A stretch of DNA of 64,000 nt from Abelmoschus esculentus (taxonomy: Eukaryota; Streptophyta; Magnoliopsida; Malvales; Malvaceae), in assembly GCA_035048815.1 (NCBI GenBank), contig JAUCBN010000016.1, forward strand, positions 9,664,501 to 9,728,500, given 5' to 3'. Both the position numbers and the translations under genes were made by a program. This document shows positions 45,729 through 57,871 of this stretch, piece by piece. Position 1 is the first letter of the stretch. Every line of letters begins with the position of its first letter. The notes under the pieces are model-generated. The model made no database searches, was not told the origin of the DNA, and saw only the letters and a list, made by a program, of their open reading frames with translations.

Positions 45729-47331
45729 TATTTCTTAGGTAGAAGGGCATGCCTTAGAGTCATTGAGCTCATTATATGGTCAGGTTGGTGGTTAGTCACC
45801 TAGATGTATGGAGGTGATTAGTCACCTTATTATATGATTGGTGGTAAATCACCATTGATGCTATGCATCCTCTATTACATGATATGTGGTGTTGAGACAC
45901 CTTGATACCTTGTTTATCCAAAGTAAAATGTCACATGTTTGACTTGATTACATAGTCTATTACTTAACCAAGGCAAAACATTAAGAGTTTGAATAAGACT
46001 TACATGAAAACTAAATGTTCTAAGTGATGTATTGTATGTTATGCTTTGATATATAACATGGACAGTGATCCATAATGGTTAATATGAATCTGATTGTGTT
46101 TAATATGACATGCTACATGTAATTTACAAGATGAAATGAAATGAATAAGTACACAATGGTGATTACTTGCATTCGAATGGTATGGTAAATTAAGAGTGAG
46201 ATGCTTGATTATCATGGTTATATGTAATTGTTTATGACTTGTTTGGTGTGTGTTTGATTGAATGTCATATTATATTGTTTTTTTGAATGTAAAGCATGAC
46301 CATTTTTAAGTGTAATTTATGTTATTTATGTGGTAAGTAAACTAGCTAAGTAAACTTGAAGCCTCGTTAAGTAATCTTACAAGATGAAATAAAACCTTAA
46401 AATGAAATGGTTAGTTCTAGGAATCACCTCACTAAGTATATTATTTCTACTTATCACCTTTTGTTTCTTTCTTCCAAAATAAATAGATTTTGAATCTCTG
46501 AAAGTTAACCGATCCTGGTCCGGGATGACATAGATACATGTTAGAATGTCACATGAATTTTGAAACCTTGTATATGTTAAGTATGATATTTTGGTTATGT
46601 ATGTTAGCTCCTAGGGATGGCATAATAACATGTAATAGTTGCCTAGCATTTATATTCTATATGATTGTAAAATATGACTTGTTATGTTTTGAGCACTTGG
46701 CATGTATATAATCCCAAGAAGGGGGCATAATGGTTGGTTTATAATTTCACTAGGTGTTATGCATATAATGAGCTTGAAATGAGTATAAGTATTTAGTCTT
46801 GATTAGACTTAGATGAATTGTGCCTGGTTAGATCATCATGGTTATAATATAATGAATATAATGTATTATTCTTGGATCAAACTTGACTAATTCATGAATG
46901 ATTGGAGAAATAAAATCATACTTCTTTAGGTAAATAGGGTTTACACTTTAAGTTCATAATTCGGGTTAGCTTTATAGGTAATTAAGCTAGAAGATATGAA
47001 TGAATCGAGAGATTATTATGTATAAAAGATTCGAAATGGACCTGCATAGGTAATCAATATAGAAGTTCGGACGGGTCAGTAAGTAACCTTACCTACATAG
47101 GTAATTACCTTAAATTTTCCATGTATGTATATTGATGTATGACCAAATGGTTTATAATGCTTGAGGTGTATCAAAACTTTCATTAGTATAGTTATTTTAA
47201 CTTTGTAAATTCGAATGGTGATATTAGTTACTTGACTAAAGTTTTTAAATTTGCCTAAAAAATAACTTATCTTGTCTAGTATTGCTTGATAGCACTCCTT
47301 GCTCTTGACCCAAGTATGAGGTGTTATAACA

Positions 47332-47599
47332 GTCATGTTTGGGTTCAATTTTTATTATGTTCAATGATATTTATTATTATTATTTATAAAAAATAAGAAT
47401 ATAAATAGGCTCGGAATCTTGTTAAAATTGGTATTAAAATTCTTATATATTGTATTCTTTTATATAAGATTATCTTTTTTAATCACAAATTCAATTAATT
47501 GATGTGCGGGCGGTTCTTGTGAGGATATTTTCTAATATCATGTCCAAAATTCCTACAATTGATGCATAACTTTCATTGCCTTATCCGTTCTCGAGGCAC
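47332..47599. other. AT-rich spacer, no gene
   Basis: Sequence between the LTR end and the MULE remnant. It has an (ATT)n-like patch at 47372-47385 and the start of less AT-rich DNA at 47510. Nothing else was seen. Confidence 0.4.
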
Positions 47600-48900
47600 A
47601 AGATCCTCTACATAGTGAATTCTACTTAACTTTGGTTGTTCTTTTTTTTTCTCCATCGCAGTGAATAATCAGATCTTATTGTAGGATCCTCATCGACAAA
47701 CTTATGATCTCGTTCATTTTTTATTGGAGAAAAATTTAAACAGTATACCTTGAATACATTGGTATACTGGATCAACGTGTGTTATCATGTCGAAATGAAC
47801 GGATGCACATGAAGCGAAGACGTGTGCACATGGGTACTTGAATGTTTGGAAGACACCACAATCGCATGTTCTTCTTGTAGATTAACAATATAATTGTTAT
47901 ACTTTATTCCTTCCAGTGGTCTTGAAAATTCAATAACCGTAAAGCAATGTTCGTGACGAGAGAAACATGTTGCACCCATCGTGTTTGCGTGTGCACGATA
48001 CATCCAAAATATTCGCTGGAGATATGGATGAAATGTGTGGGGTTATCATGTGACCATATTGTCGCTTGTTTCCTGAGGTTCGCGAATAGTATAGCTAGTT
48101 GATAATATGTTGCCTTGACAATTGATATAATAGGTAAATTACGTACTCCCTTTAAAGATGAATTGATCGCCTCTACCAAGTTTATTATCATGTGACCATA
48201 TTGTCGACCACCAACATAACATTGTAACCGTTTTTCCCTTAGGATATCCAAAAGATAGTTATATTCAGCTAAATTTCGTTTGCTTAAATCTTTAAGTAGT
48301 TCCTGAACTTGACTCACTCTATGCGTATTGCCTATCCACTTACTAAAGAAATAGTAAATTAGAAGTAATAATAAAATCAACATTAAATAATAATCTTAAC
48401 ACCCAAACTCTTACCTATACGAAAAACCATTATAAGCTCATTATGATTTTTATACCGTTGGTAATAGTTGACCTCAATATGGTGAAGGCAATATCGATAA
48501 TGAATATAGGAAGGTTCCTAGTCTTTTCCAAGACGTTCGATTGATCCCATGATCCTTGCACCTTGATCTGAAATAATACATATACCTTATTGTCTTAATT
48601 GTGGAACTCAGTGTAAGACATGCATACGTAGGTTGGTGAGTAAAAACGTCCATTAAGGGATATCTTCTTTCTTAATGATTACGAGCACAACATGAATACA
48701 TTTCCTATTATCGTCTTACATAGCTAAGATTAAAAGTATCTGAATGTATTTCTCATATAAGAATATTCCGTCAATCTATATCATCTACTTGTAGTAACGA
48801 AACCCTTTACGTATTATGGGAGTATTTAGAATATATAAAATTTGGCACTTACCATGTACAACCCGATCGTTCGAGTATTTTGCCTTCATCTCAAGTTCTA
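47600..48900 (-). pseudogene. Mutator-like (MULE) transposase, decayed
   Basis: Minus-strand translation in pieces follows the MURA-type order: a block near 48780-48650 (YIDGIFLYEKYIQ, then DDNRKCIHVVLVII) matches the DGTFLYGKY...DGNNxxFPIAFAI core around the first catalytic Asp; near 48570-48540 ICIISDQGARIMGSI matches the SDRHxGI block; and 48383-47904 carries GGRQYGHMIINLVEAINSSL followed by KGVRNLPIISIVKATYYQLA, the conserved GHMTTNxxESxNxxLKGxRxLPI region. The frame breaks several times. No terminal inverted repeats were found, so only the gene remnant is called. MULE transposases are DDE enzymes cutting and pasting their element; this one is inactive. Confidence 0.75.
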
Positions 48901-49956
48901 CGATCGTTCTTGGGTTATAATTCTACATCACCTTCAACCATGTGCGTAGCTTATTGTACAATACCTCCCTCCCATTGTACATACATTTGTTGAATTGTAT
49001 GATGTTTTATGTATCATACCTTATCGTATGAAATTATATACTTAAAATGAATATTAATCACTGCTTGACATACTGGTATTGATATACTTACATTTGATTT
49101 GAGTAGTAGTAGGATATAATCAGCCAGAACATGTATATCCAAGTTTGGATAATCTTGACTAATCCTCAAGTATAGTAAAGCTTAAAAACATTAATGAATT
49201 GAAAGAATCTATCCTTTTAAGATATGAGTTCATCTTTTTCAACCTAATATTTGATTTGAAAATAAACTAAGATCATTGAGGATTTCATCAAATTTATAGA
49301 GGGAATTTACTTACCAAAAGATTGGCTATTGATTGGTGTTTTCACTTCAATAAAACACCAAGAGATCAATAGAGGTGCTTAAAAGAGTTTAGGGAAGAAA
49401 ATTAAAATGGTGGTGTACGTCTAAAGAAAAAGATGAAGAAAATCATTTTTTTCAAATTTCTCAATTATAAAATTTCCTAGATTTGTGATTGGTTTTTAAA
49501 GGTTGGCCTCTCCTTTGGCCAATCAACTTTTTTCCTCCATTGTAGGAAAACCCTTAAGATAAGATGAAGTTTCAATCACCTTTATAACCTCTATTAGACT
49601 TATATCACGTAAAAAAAACTATAAGAAGATGAGTTGGCATCTTGCTTAATCCTTTTTAATTAGATTTTAAATATATTTGAAACAGGAGATTCGTATTGGT
49701 ACACGGTATAGCTGTATCGACACGTGCTAGCTGAAAAACTTAAAAACGATTATTGACAGTTGGGCTTTACTGATAATGGCTTGACCCATACAAGTACGCC
49801 TGTACAAAAACTAGATTTTGAATTCAAATTGAACAAAAATATATTCGATTAAAATTACATTAACATCCTTTCGACTCTTTCATACATGCATGATAGCCAT
49901 GCACTAGATGTTTCAGATTCTTCGATTGGTCCTTCATCTTCTTTGTTGGTTACGTC
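48901..49956. other. Likely MULE flank, no further gene
   Basis: Bases 48901-49000 may still hold the N-terminal transposase region. The rest has no coding pattern. A less AT-rich stretch at 49690-49810 (GGTACACGGTATAGCTGTATCG) contains repeated GTAC/CGGTA words but no identified element end. Confidence 0.35.
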
Positions 49957-51364
49957 CTTTATAACCCCCAATTCTGATCTAATTTCTTAGGTTAAAACTT
50001 AAAAATCAAGTTACCAAAACTTTCTCCCTAAAGCAAGTATTTTAGGTTAAATAATTTTAAAATTAAGGTTATTTTGACAATTAGGAAAAACATAGTGGGA
50101 ATTTGAATCTTAAAAATTCAAATACATAAAATAATATTTCAATAACCAATAAAGCAACTGAAAAACAGTTTCATAAAAGCATGGATTCAATAAGTTCTGA
50201 ATCAAAATATATCATAGTCCGAAAATACAAAATAATTCATAATTGATAAAAACATTAAACTAAAATAATTAAAAGATCATACTAAATCATTATTATCTAA
50301 GTATTGTACGAGTTGATCCAAGTAACCACTTCGTCTAGACAGGTCTGAGAATCTGAAAACAAACTATAGGGGTGTAAGCTAAAGACCTTAGTGTACCTCT
50401 AGAATACAAACAATCATAAACAAAAACATATTTTATATTTCTGAAAAGTTTCTGAATTCAAACAAAATTCGAAGTATAATGCTATGATGTCTGATGTATG
50501 ACTGAAAATTCGAGATTCGATATCTGAAATCATATTGAGTGGAAGATTATACTAGCCAGAGTGGAGGTTTCCTCGCTAAAGTGGAGGTTTCCATCACGTT
50601 TCCGATTTAAATATGAAAATATTTCCGATGTCATGAACATGATATGATTTGTAAAATCATAAATTTGAACTCTTACAAGTAACATCTTTTTTTCAAAAAT
50701 CAGATGCTTGATTTAAAAACATAATTGCACATGTCATGATGATGTTACCATGTATGATCAAATAAAAGTCTCAAGTATCAAATCAAACAATTTATAGATA
50801 ATGTTTCACAAATACACATAATATATCATAATATAGAATATGCCTAGAAACATATAGCACGGGAAGAGACACACCTTGGAAACTGAAGCTCGAATTCCGA
50901 GAAAGATGTGTCTCACGTTTTGGTCTAGTTGAAACAGAACCTATGAGGTAACATAACTATATTACTAAATAAACTGAGATTAAGTCACCGACTAAACAAA
51001 ACTCTGATCTGAAAGCTTACTCATGTGATGATCTCGAAGAACTTGTCTGATTGGTCCGAACAACTAAAGGTAACTTAGAGGCCTTAGATATGTTATTACC
51101 AATATGAAAGAATATTTTGAATTAGAATACTTATTAATAACCTTTCCAACTCTAATAACAATTCAGATAAAAAACACTAAAATATGGCTTTCAGGTTCAA
51201 ATTTGATAAAAACAGGTAACGAATTTGGACTCAAAACATCAGAAAAAGTCAAAGAGATGGTTGTCCAAAAAATTTAACTTTTGGTTAAAAGTAAAAGTCA
51301 AAATCAAATGGTCAAAGTCAACATTAACTTGACTGGTCAAAGGTCAACTCTAGATGTCAAAGTT
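49957..51364 (+). mobile_element. LTR remnant with CCCCCAATTC-type edge
   Basis: The edge TTATAACCCCCAATTCTGATC (49960) looks like a mutated TGTAACACCCC LTR start. The interior has a short tandem (AGAGTGGAGGTTTCCTCGCT then AAAGTGGAGGTTTCC, 50559-50591) and phrases such as CTTGTCTGATTGG. It is cut on the right by the Athila/Tat-type element at 51365. No coding. Confidence 0.45.
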
Positions 51365-52681
51365 TGACAAGCGTCGGTTTACTCATCAAAAATAAAATAA
51401 TCCTCTTTAAATTAAATAAGTAAAAGATAGTATAGTAAAGAGGGTCAATCCATAGGGAATTTGGAATTTCTGATGTAATTCTATATCAATTCAAGTCTAG
51501 AATGCTGCAAACAATTAATTAAAATAAGAGGGATTTGATGAGATTATGATAAAAAATAAAGAAACCAACATAAACAAATAAAAGTAAAAATAAAGATTGA
51601 GAAAAATAAATTGTGGTTGAAAATGACAATGAAGAAAATGCCTCGAGCTAACTTTGTCTCAATTCTGTCGATCATTGAAATAGATTTTTACTCCGGGATT
51701 CATGTCGGTTACAGTCTACAAGGACCAACCCATTGTAACTTTCCCTTCTCTCTTGTAACCGATCTTCCTAAGCCTATCTTTGAAAGATGACTCTTGAGTG
51801 AATTAACCACAGCTATTGCCGTTAAAACAACCTGATTAAGTACTGGAAAGGCTCGACTCAGATTATGTTGTCTCGTTGAGAATCGAATCCGATCTCAATT
51901 TTTCTTAGTGGACAATCGCTAAATGTATTCACAGGAAGTCAAAATTGCCACAGACAAATCCTTCCTCCCACTGTATATTAAAACAACATCCAGACCAACG
52001 AGCTCTTTTTGGTTTGAAAATGTTTTAATAAAACAGAAAAATAAGAATGTATCCTGAAAGGAATTAAGTATTATTCAATTCTCACGCATTGAATTGATTC
52101 ATTGTTAGCTCTCGGCTTAAAGAAAATTAGCTAAGCATGATATCAATTATCATACTTAGCATACTTTTGCAAAATATAAAAAAAATAAAAAAATAAAAAA
52201 AAGAAAAGAAATTTTATAGAATAAAAGCAACAAGACAAGATTTCAAAGATGGAATGATGGATGATCTAAAGCCTTACCCATAGAGGGTTTTTTATAGGCT
52301 ACTAATAACCTAAAAATAATAAACTAACTCAAAATAAAATAAAAGATAATAGATAATTCTTGAGTTTAAAATTTAAAAACAAAATATCTTTTTAAATCTT
52401 TTTGTTGAAACGCCTCCAGAATCCTCTCAGATTTCGTTGACTGGACTGTCTCTAGAATCTTCTAGAATATTCTAGAAACTGTCAAATCAGCATTTCATCA
52501 TGCCCGGCGTCGTGCCCATGTCTCCAGTCGTAAAAAAATACATAAATTGTATTTTTAACCACTAATTGTAGAAATAGGTCACTCCACATAAAAGATACAA
52601 AATTCACTCAAATTAGCACTGATAAATTCATGAGAATAGGATAATTAGAAATTAAAAAGTAACTATTTAAATCACAAATCA
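51365..52681 (-). repeat. 3' LTR of Athila/Tat-type element
   Basis: Starts (minus) TGATTTGTGATTTAAATAG just after the polypurine tract and ends AAACCGACGCTTGTCA at 51365. Contains the phrase CCCTATGGATTGACCC near 51445-51462, parallel to CCCTGTGAGTTTGAT in the solo LTR at 44400-45728. The left edge is chosen by the TG/CA rule and could be off by a few bases. Confidence 0.5.
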
Positions 52682-53237
52682 AATTCCCCCACACTTGTCT
52701 CATACTTGCCCTCAAGTATGCCTTAATCAAACCAATTAAATACCTAGTTTGCAATCCTCCAATCCATCTCATACTTAGGCAATTTATGAAAATCAAAGCT
52801 CACAATAACTAATTGAACCAAAACATTGATCAAGGAGAATAAACATAAGTAAAAATAAATCAAACATCGTTGTAACTTCCTATCCTTCATCAATCAAAAA
52901 TTCAACCTAGCTCAATTTCTCATAAGGTATCACTCAATTCACTCAAATGTGTTTCTGGTGCAAAGTTTCGCTCAAAGTCACAATCAAATAAGGATTTCCA
53001 TAAGCTTGTGACATAATCAATTCTCCACTACTTAGAAGAAATAAGATGCAAGATCAATGTGTCTTTAAAAGGAGTGTAACGGGGCTTAGGTAAAGGTAGG
53101 AAAAAAGGCTTAAAATAAGGCTTGTAATCAAGACAAAGAATTCTTAAATAACATAACCAATGTCTACGAGAAAAATAAGGTGCATGAAATAAATTGGAAT
53201 ATTTACATCAAAAATAAAATCAAAATCAAGCAAACTA

Positions 53238-53400
53238 TTTGTTTTTCTTCTTTCTTTCGTTTTTTTCTTCTCTTCTTTTTTTCGTCCTCTTTTTTCTTCT
53301 TTTCTTCTTTTTTTTATTCTTCTTTTTCTTTCTTTCTTTCCTTTCTTTTTATTTTTATTTTTTTCTTTTCTTTTCTTCTTTCTTTCATTTTTCATGGAAC
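53238..53400 (+). repeat. Polypyrimidine tract (TTC/TTTC)n
   Basis: About 150 bases of almost pure C/T (TTCTTTCTTTCG, TCTTCTTTTCTTC and similar) inside the element, between its post-pol region and the 3' LTR. It gives three overlapping chance frames, Phe/Ser-rich on plus and Lys/Arg/Glu-rich on minus. Such tracts are a known feature between pol and the 3' LTR in Tat/Ogre lineages. Confidence 0.85.
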
Positions 53401-54384
53401 AAAATGTTCATACGCTTCAATTTTTTGTCTTGAAAAAGGGTAAGAAGAGGGAATGATGCAAAATAAAAAGACTTAAAGGCTTAAAATTGAGGTAAAACAA
53501 AAAAATGGATATAAGCTCAAAATTGGTTCACTAATGGGAAATCAAAAGGGTAGGCTTTTTCGTGGGTAAAATTGGAATAAATCTTATGCCCAAACCATAT
53601 CAAAACATTATATTTCATGTGTAGTTTTAAAATGTATTCATGCCACAAGTTTTAGATTTCCAATATCTAATTTGACACACTCAAGCAAGAAAAACGAGCA
53701 TAAAAATAGAGAAAACATGCTCAAAGCTCAAAAACTTACCAAGTGTGTTTCATTAATCAAGTAGGCGAAAATTCAATAGACAAAATCAAGGCATATTACA
53801 AAGAAGTCAACTTGAATTCTTACTCATGCAATCCAACTATCAAGAGTGCTCTAAATCCAAAATAACTAAAAGAGCTTAGATAATCATAGTATACTTAAGA
53901 TATTTGATGAAAAGGAAAGAAATTTAACTAAGCATTCGACCATTTCAATCAAGACATTCAATCAAGTAAATGAATAAGACAAGTAAAATAGAATTTGATT
54001 CAATCTTTACCCCCCTCACTTAAAACATTTTGTCTCAATATGAAAATTAAAGTACAAGAAAAGAAATAGAGATACTCCTCGTGTCTAAGGTGAGTTTTGT
54101 TGTCGGTTTATGGGGAGAATAACGTCTTTTGAGGCTTTAAGGAGTATCCAATTCCTCATTTTCATTTTTCAAGTTTCATGCACAATCAAGCCATTCGAAT
54201 TTGAGAAAAAAATATGTGCAAATTTATTTGAAAATAAATTAGATAAAAATAAAAAATGAATATAAATAAATAAATAAATAAAAACAAAGAAAATGGGTTG
54301 TTTCCTATTTAGCACTTCGTTTAACGTCATTAGCTTGACGACCTGATTTAGACTACAGGTTCTGTGAGAAGTTCTTTTTTCAAT

Positions 54385-55380
54385 TCACGTGCTTTGTCCA
54401 ACTGAGAATTTCTTTATGAGAAATTTTTCGACCATGGCATTCAACTTTTTCAACAAAGTGTCTTCTTTAATATGCAACTTATCCAGTGGTAACTTTAACT
54501 CCATCTTTGATGCCTGCAAGATTGATGAAAAAAATTTAATTTTTAAAGGCATTAAATGAAAATTAAAACTAGAATAAATTATAGAAAAAATTTCTTCAAA
54601 CTTCATATCTTTAAATTCCTCTTTTTCTAATTCCCTACAAAAATCAAATATCAAATTAGTCTCTGAAAATTCATTAGCAAATGGATCAACAATATCGACA
54701 GAATTCAAACTTGCCACATTATCTGGATATTTCATGGATTTATATACATCAAACTTGACGATTTCTCCATCAAATTCCATAGTTAAAATGTCACTACGAA
54801 TATCAATCTTCGCGTGTGCCGTGCTCAAGAATGGTCGCCCAAGAAGTATTTCAGATCCAATATTACTGCGATCATTTTCCATGTCAATTATATAAAAATC
54901 AGCAGGAAATATTAAATCATTTACCTTCACTAAAACGTTTTCTAGAACTCCTTCGGGGTAGATGATTGATCGGTCACCGAGTTGTACTGTCACCATCGTC
55001 TCTTTCAATGGTTCATTGGAAATTTTGTTATAGACAGACAATGGCATCACATTGATAGATGCACCTAAGTTACACATTGTGCGCTTGATTTCAACATTAC
55101 CAATTTTACACGATATGACGAACATACCTTGATCTTTGTATTTTGGTGGAAGCCTTTTCTGAAATATCGCTGAAACATTTTCTCCAAGGTTCACCTTTTC
55201 ATTCTCATTCAATCGCCTTCGGTTTGTGCAAAGATCCTTCAAGAATTTTGCATACCTGGATATTTTCCGGATTGCATCAAGAAAAAGGATGTTAATTTCT
55301 ACCTTCCTGAAGATGTCGAGGATTTCTTTTTTTTCCGCTTTCTTGTCGCGTTTCATAAGCCTAGAAGGAAAAGGAGGCAA
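54385..55380 (-). pseudogene. Gypsy protease domain, active-site Asp replaced
   Basis: A 331-codon frame. Residues about 115-145 read KRTMCNLGASINVMPLSVY; the family form is xCDLGASINVMPLSVY, so the catalytic Asp is Asn here and the protease would be dead. Downstream, EILLGRPFLSTAHAKIDI (residues about 178-195) is the second conserved block (LGRPFLxTA). N-terminal to this is the PPFPxRL...IFRKVEINI...KDLCTNRR segment typical of Athila/Tat polyproteins. The last 60 residues (FHLMPLKIKFFSS onward) no longer resemble the RT-connecting region, marking the deletion. The start is an internal Met; the polyprotein entered from gag through 55381-55812, which has stops. Confidence 0.8.
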
Positions 55381-55812
55381 AGTTTCGTAAGGAGAAGAAA
55401 AAGAAGAAGTGAAAGCAAATTTACCATAAATGTTTGAAGGCGAAAGATCTTTTTCTTGTTTCTTTGATGATGCATCTTCTTTTTGTTTATCGGACTTGTT
55501 TGAAGCTTCAGGTGAGATGATGGTGCCACTTAGGAGAGTGATCGAACTTACATTTTCCCTTGGATTTATTTCGGTTTGTGATGGTAATCGACCTTGAGAT
55601 TCTAGGCGACCAACTTTTTGTGCTAATTGGCTGATTTGCTTGTCAATTTCTTAGAGATGGACTTGTGTTTGAGTTTGGAACTTCTCTTCTGATGTAGCCA
55701 ATTTCTTAACAATTGTTTCAAGGGAGGATATCTGTGGTGTTTGGGTTGGAAAAGGAGGAGCCCTCGATTGATAATTTTGATTATTTTCATAACTCAAGTT
55801 TGGATGATCCCT

Positions 55813-56481
55813 TCATCCTTGATTGAAAGTATTACTATATGGATTGTATGCTATTTGAGGGGGTCCTAAAAAATTTCCTATGATATTAACCTGTGTTTCA
55901 GATACATCTCGTAGTAATGGACAACAGTCTGTCGGATGATCTAACATTGTGCAAACTCCACAAACTTTTGTGGCTCCGATTTTTCCTAAAACAAGCGAAT
56001 GAACAATATTAATTAATTTATCTAATTTGCTTTCAATTGAAATAACACTTACCTCGTGAACCCATCGACTAGGTTCACTCGAGCCAAATTGTTGTGAGTT
56101 TGCCGTCATAGTAGAAATTAACGTTCTTGCTTCAGTAGGTATCATGTTAATGAGAGCACCGCCACTGGCGACATCTACCATTTTTCTATCAACTGAAAGC
56201 ATTCCTTCATAAAGGTATTGAAGGAGTGTTTTCTCAGAAAGACCATGTTGCGGACAACTAGCGCATAATTTTTTAAACCTCTCCCAGTAATCATAAAGAG
56301 TTTCACATTCTTTTTGTTGAATTCCCAAAATACTTCGCCTTAACTCACTTGCTTTTGCCACTGGGAAAAACCTGTCAAGGAAAACACGTGATAATTCAGC
56401 ACAGGTAGTAATTGAATTAGGCGATAAATAAAATGACCATTCTTTAGTTATTCCGGCTAAAAAAAAAGGAAATGCCCTCAA
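55813..56481 (-). pseudogene. Gypsy gag (retrotrans_gag) of Athila/Tat type
   Basis: A 222-codon frame covering the core of the gag domain: AFPFFLAGITKEWSFYLSPN, then ELSRVFLDRFFPVAKASELR, then ETLYDYWERFKKLCASCPQH and LLQYLYEGM with VDVASGGALIN. The order and spacing match retrotrans_gag of the lineage. It ends in a single zinc-knuckle-like segment (CGVCTMLDHPTDCCPLL, residues about 173-190). The natural start is further upstream: the sequence to about 56570 still reads ITNENLKSN-like but needs a frameshift before the first Met used here. The product would form the particle that packages element RNA. Confidence 0.85.
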
Positions 56482-56570
56482 TTTGATTTGAGGTTCTCAT
56501 TAGTGATGATTGCATCAACAACATCAACAATTGGCATCGTTGGCTATAGATTGATCATCAAAGAATCTAG

Positions 56571-57871
56571 GTTCAATTATCAAAGATTATCATATTTTTT
56601 TATGATCATCTTTGATATTTAAACCCGTATAGTACATTAAGCTTTGATAGGTCTGAAACTAACTTGCTCAATTTTTTTGTCATTTAGCGGTTAATATTTG
56701 TTTTTAAATTATTAGTAAACTAAAAAAATCAGGTGTTAGCATCCCTGACGATTTGTAACTTTAATCATCTTAATATCGCTTGGAAATAACTCCAAAATTT
56801 ACAACAACTATCATATCATCTAAAGCAACAATCTCTTTTAAATATGTCTTTTTTATAATTAGGGACGAAACTATGTATATCATGGGAGGAGCTCTTGCCT
56901 CTCCCAACTTTTAGATTAAAAACTTAATAGACCTTTGTCCCTCTCAATACTTGATCTTAGCTCCATCTCAGTCTATAACCACAAGAAACATCATTTGATA
57001 GTCTAAAAATAATTTACTAACAGTGAAATTTATTTAAATAATTTATTGATAATAATAAAGTATTTATCTTTAGTATTTTGCGTGTTGAGTTCATATTCAT
57101 TGAACCGAAAGTGTTAAGACGGGTGAATTAGATTTTTGAAGTGATGGATAAAAACCTAAGAAATAAAAATTGACACACAATAATTTATAGTGGTTCAACT
57201 TATTAAGGCTTAGTTTGACATTACTTTTAAAAAATGCGGTTAAAAAAGTAATTTTAAAAGTGCAGTATAAAAAGTTATTTTAAAATGTTAAGTAATATTT
57301 GCCCTTGATGTCAAAAAGTGATTTTGAGAAGATAAGATATCTATTTTAGACATGATGTAAGATATAAGTAAACTTATATGATGTTCAAATTCGTTAATGT
57401 TATGATTTATTAAATAAATCAACTTAAACTATAATATAAATTTTAAAATTTAATTTTAAAATATAAATTATATCTTATATTATATACAAATACAAAAATT
57501 ATAAATTAATAATAAATTTAATAAAAACAGATTCTACCTTTGGACATGATAAATACAACAATTAATAATAAATTATATCTTAGATTATCATAAATATTAT
57601 TTTAACAGTATATTATAAGGGTAAAATATAATTTTACTTTGCAAACTAGCTTTTCCAACACAAAAACCATAAATTCTACTTTTTGAGTTTGGGTAAAAAA
57701 GTTAGTTTGAAAAAAACCAAAATTTAATAAAAACACTTAAAAAATAATTTCAGATTATTGTAATCACTAATTTTATCCGAGATTTAAACTCGAGTTCATT
57801 TTTAATTTTCTTTTCAATAACGGGCTTGTAAAAGAATGAGAAAAATAAAAAATAAAAAATTACTTTATTAT
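56571..57871. other. AT-rich spacer with small repeats
   Basis: Contains the MITE-like unit 56863-56975 and, from about 57206 to 57770, a segment beginning AAGGCTTAGTTTGACATTAC with AAAAGTGCAG and TTTTGAGAAG words, which looks like an old hAT-type MITE whose right end is not recognisable. No coding. Confidence 0.4.
56863..56975. mobile_element. MITE-like element (AGGGACGAAACTA ends)
   Basis: The left end AGGGACGAAACTA and the complement of the right end GAGATGGAGCTA are imperfect inverted repeats; the interior has GGGAGGAGCTCTTGCCTCTC and CTTTGTCCCTCTCAATACTTG. A partial second copy lies at about 20890-21010 (TTTTGCCCCTCCCAGTATTAAATCTTAGCTCC). Target duplication not resolved. Confidence 0.55.

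Larger units (their letters stand above)
42301..47331 (+). mobile_element. LTR-retrotransposon remnant with nested insertion
   Basis: The right end GAGGTGTTATAACA (47318-47331) is a TGTAACACC-family LTR end. The segment AGTATAGTGAGTGTGATTGC followed by TTAGGGTTAAGATTAA at 43721-43758 matches, inverted, CTTAACCCTAAGGTTTGCCACACTCACTATGG in the Gypsy element at 24765-24795, so the two are related LTRs in opposite orientation. The 5' edge was not found. It includes a tandem duplication (43995-44400) and a later insertion (about 44400-45728). No coding. Confidence 0.55.
51365..56570 (-). mobile_element. Athila/Tat-type Gypsy element, pol deleted, 5' truncated
   Basis: On the minus strand, gag (56481-55813) is followed by a spacer with stops, then a protease domain (55380-54385), then directly by the region that in this lineage follows pol (CAGGTCGTCAAGCTAATGACGTTAAACGAAG, 54300-54345), a non-coding stretch, a polypurine tract (GTGTGGGGGAATT, about 52682-52696) and the 3' LTR (52681-51365). 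RT, RNase H and integrase are missing without a visible inserted sequence, so an internal deletion or a non-autonomous derivative is likely. No matching 5' LTR is present to the right; the element stops near 56570. Confidence 0.75.

Noticed and set aside
44392..45733. Target duplication for the nested Athila/Tat-like LTR
   Set aside because: Flanks TCCTA and GTATT do not match, and a GTATT further inside would give an element without TG/CA ends.
53144..53443. Overlapping Phe/Ser-rich and Lys/Arg/Glu-rich frames
   Set aside because: They are translations of a polypyrimidine tract.
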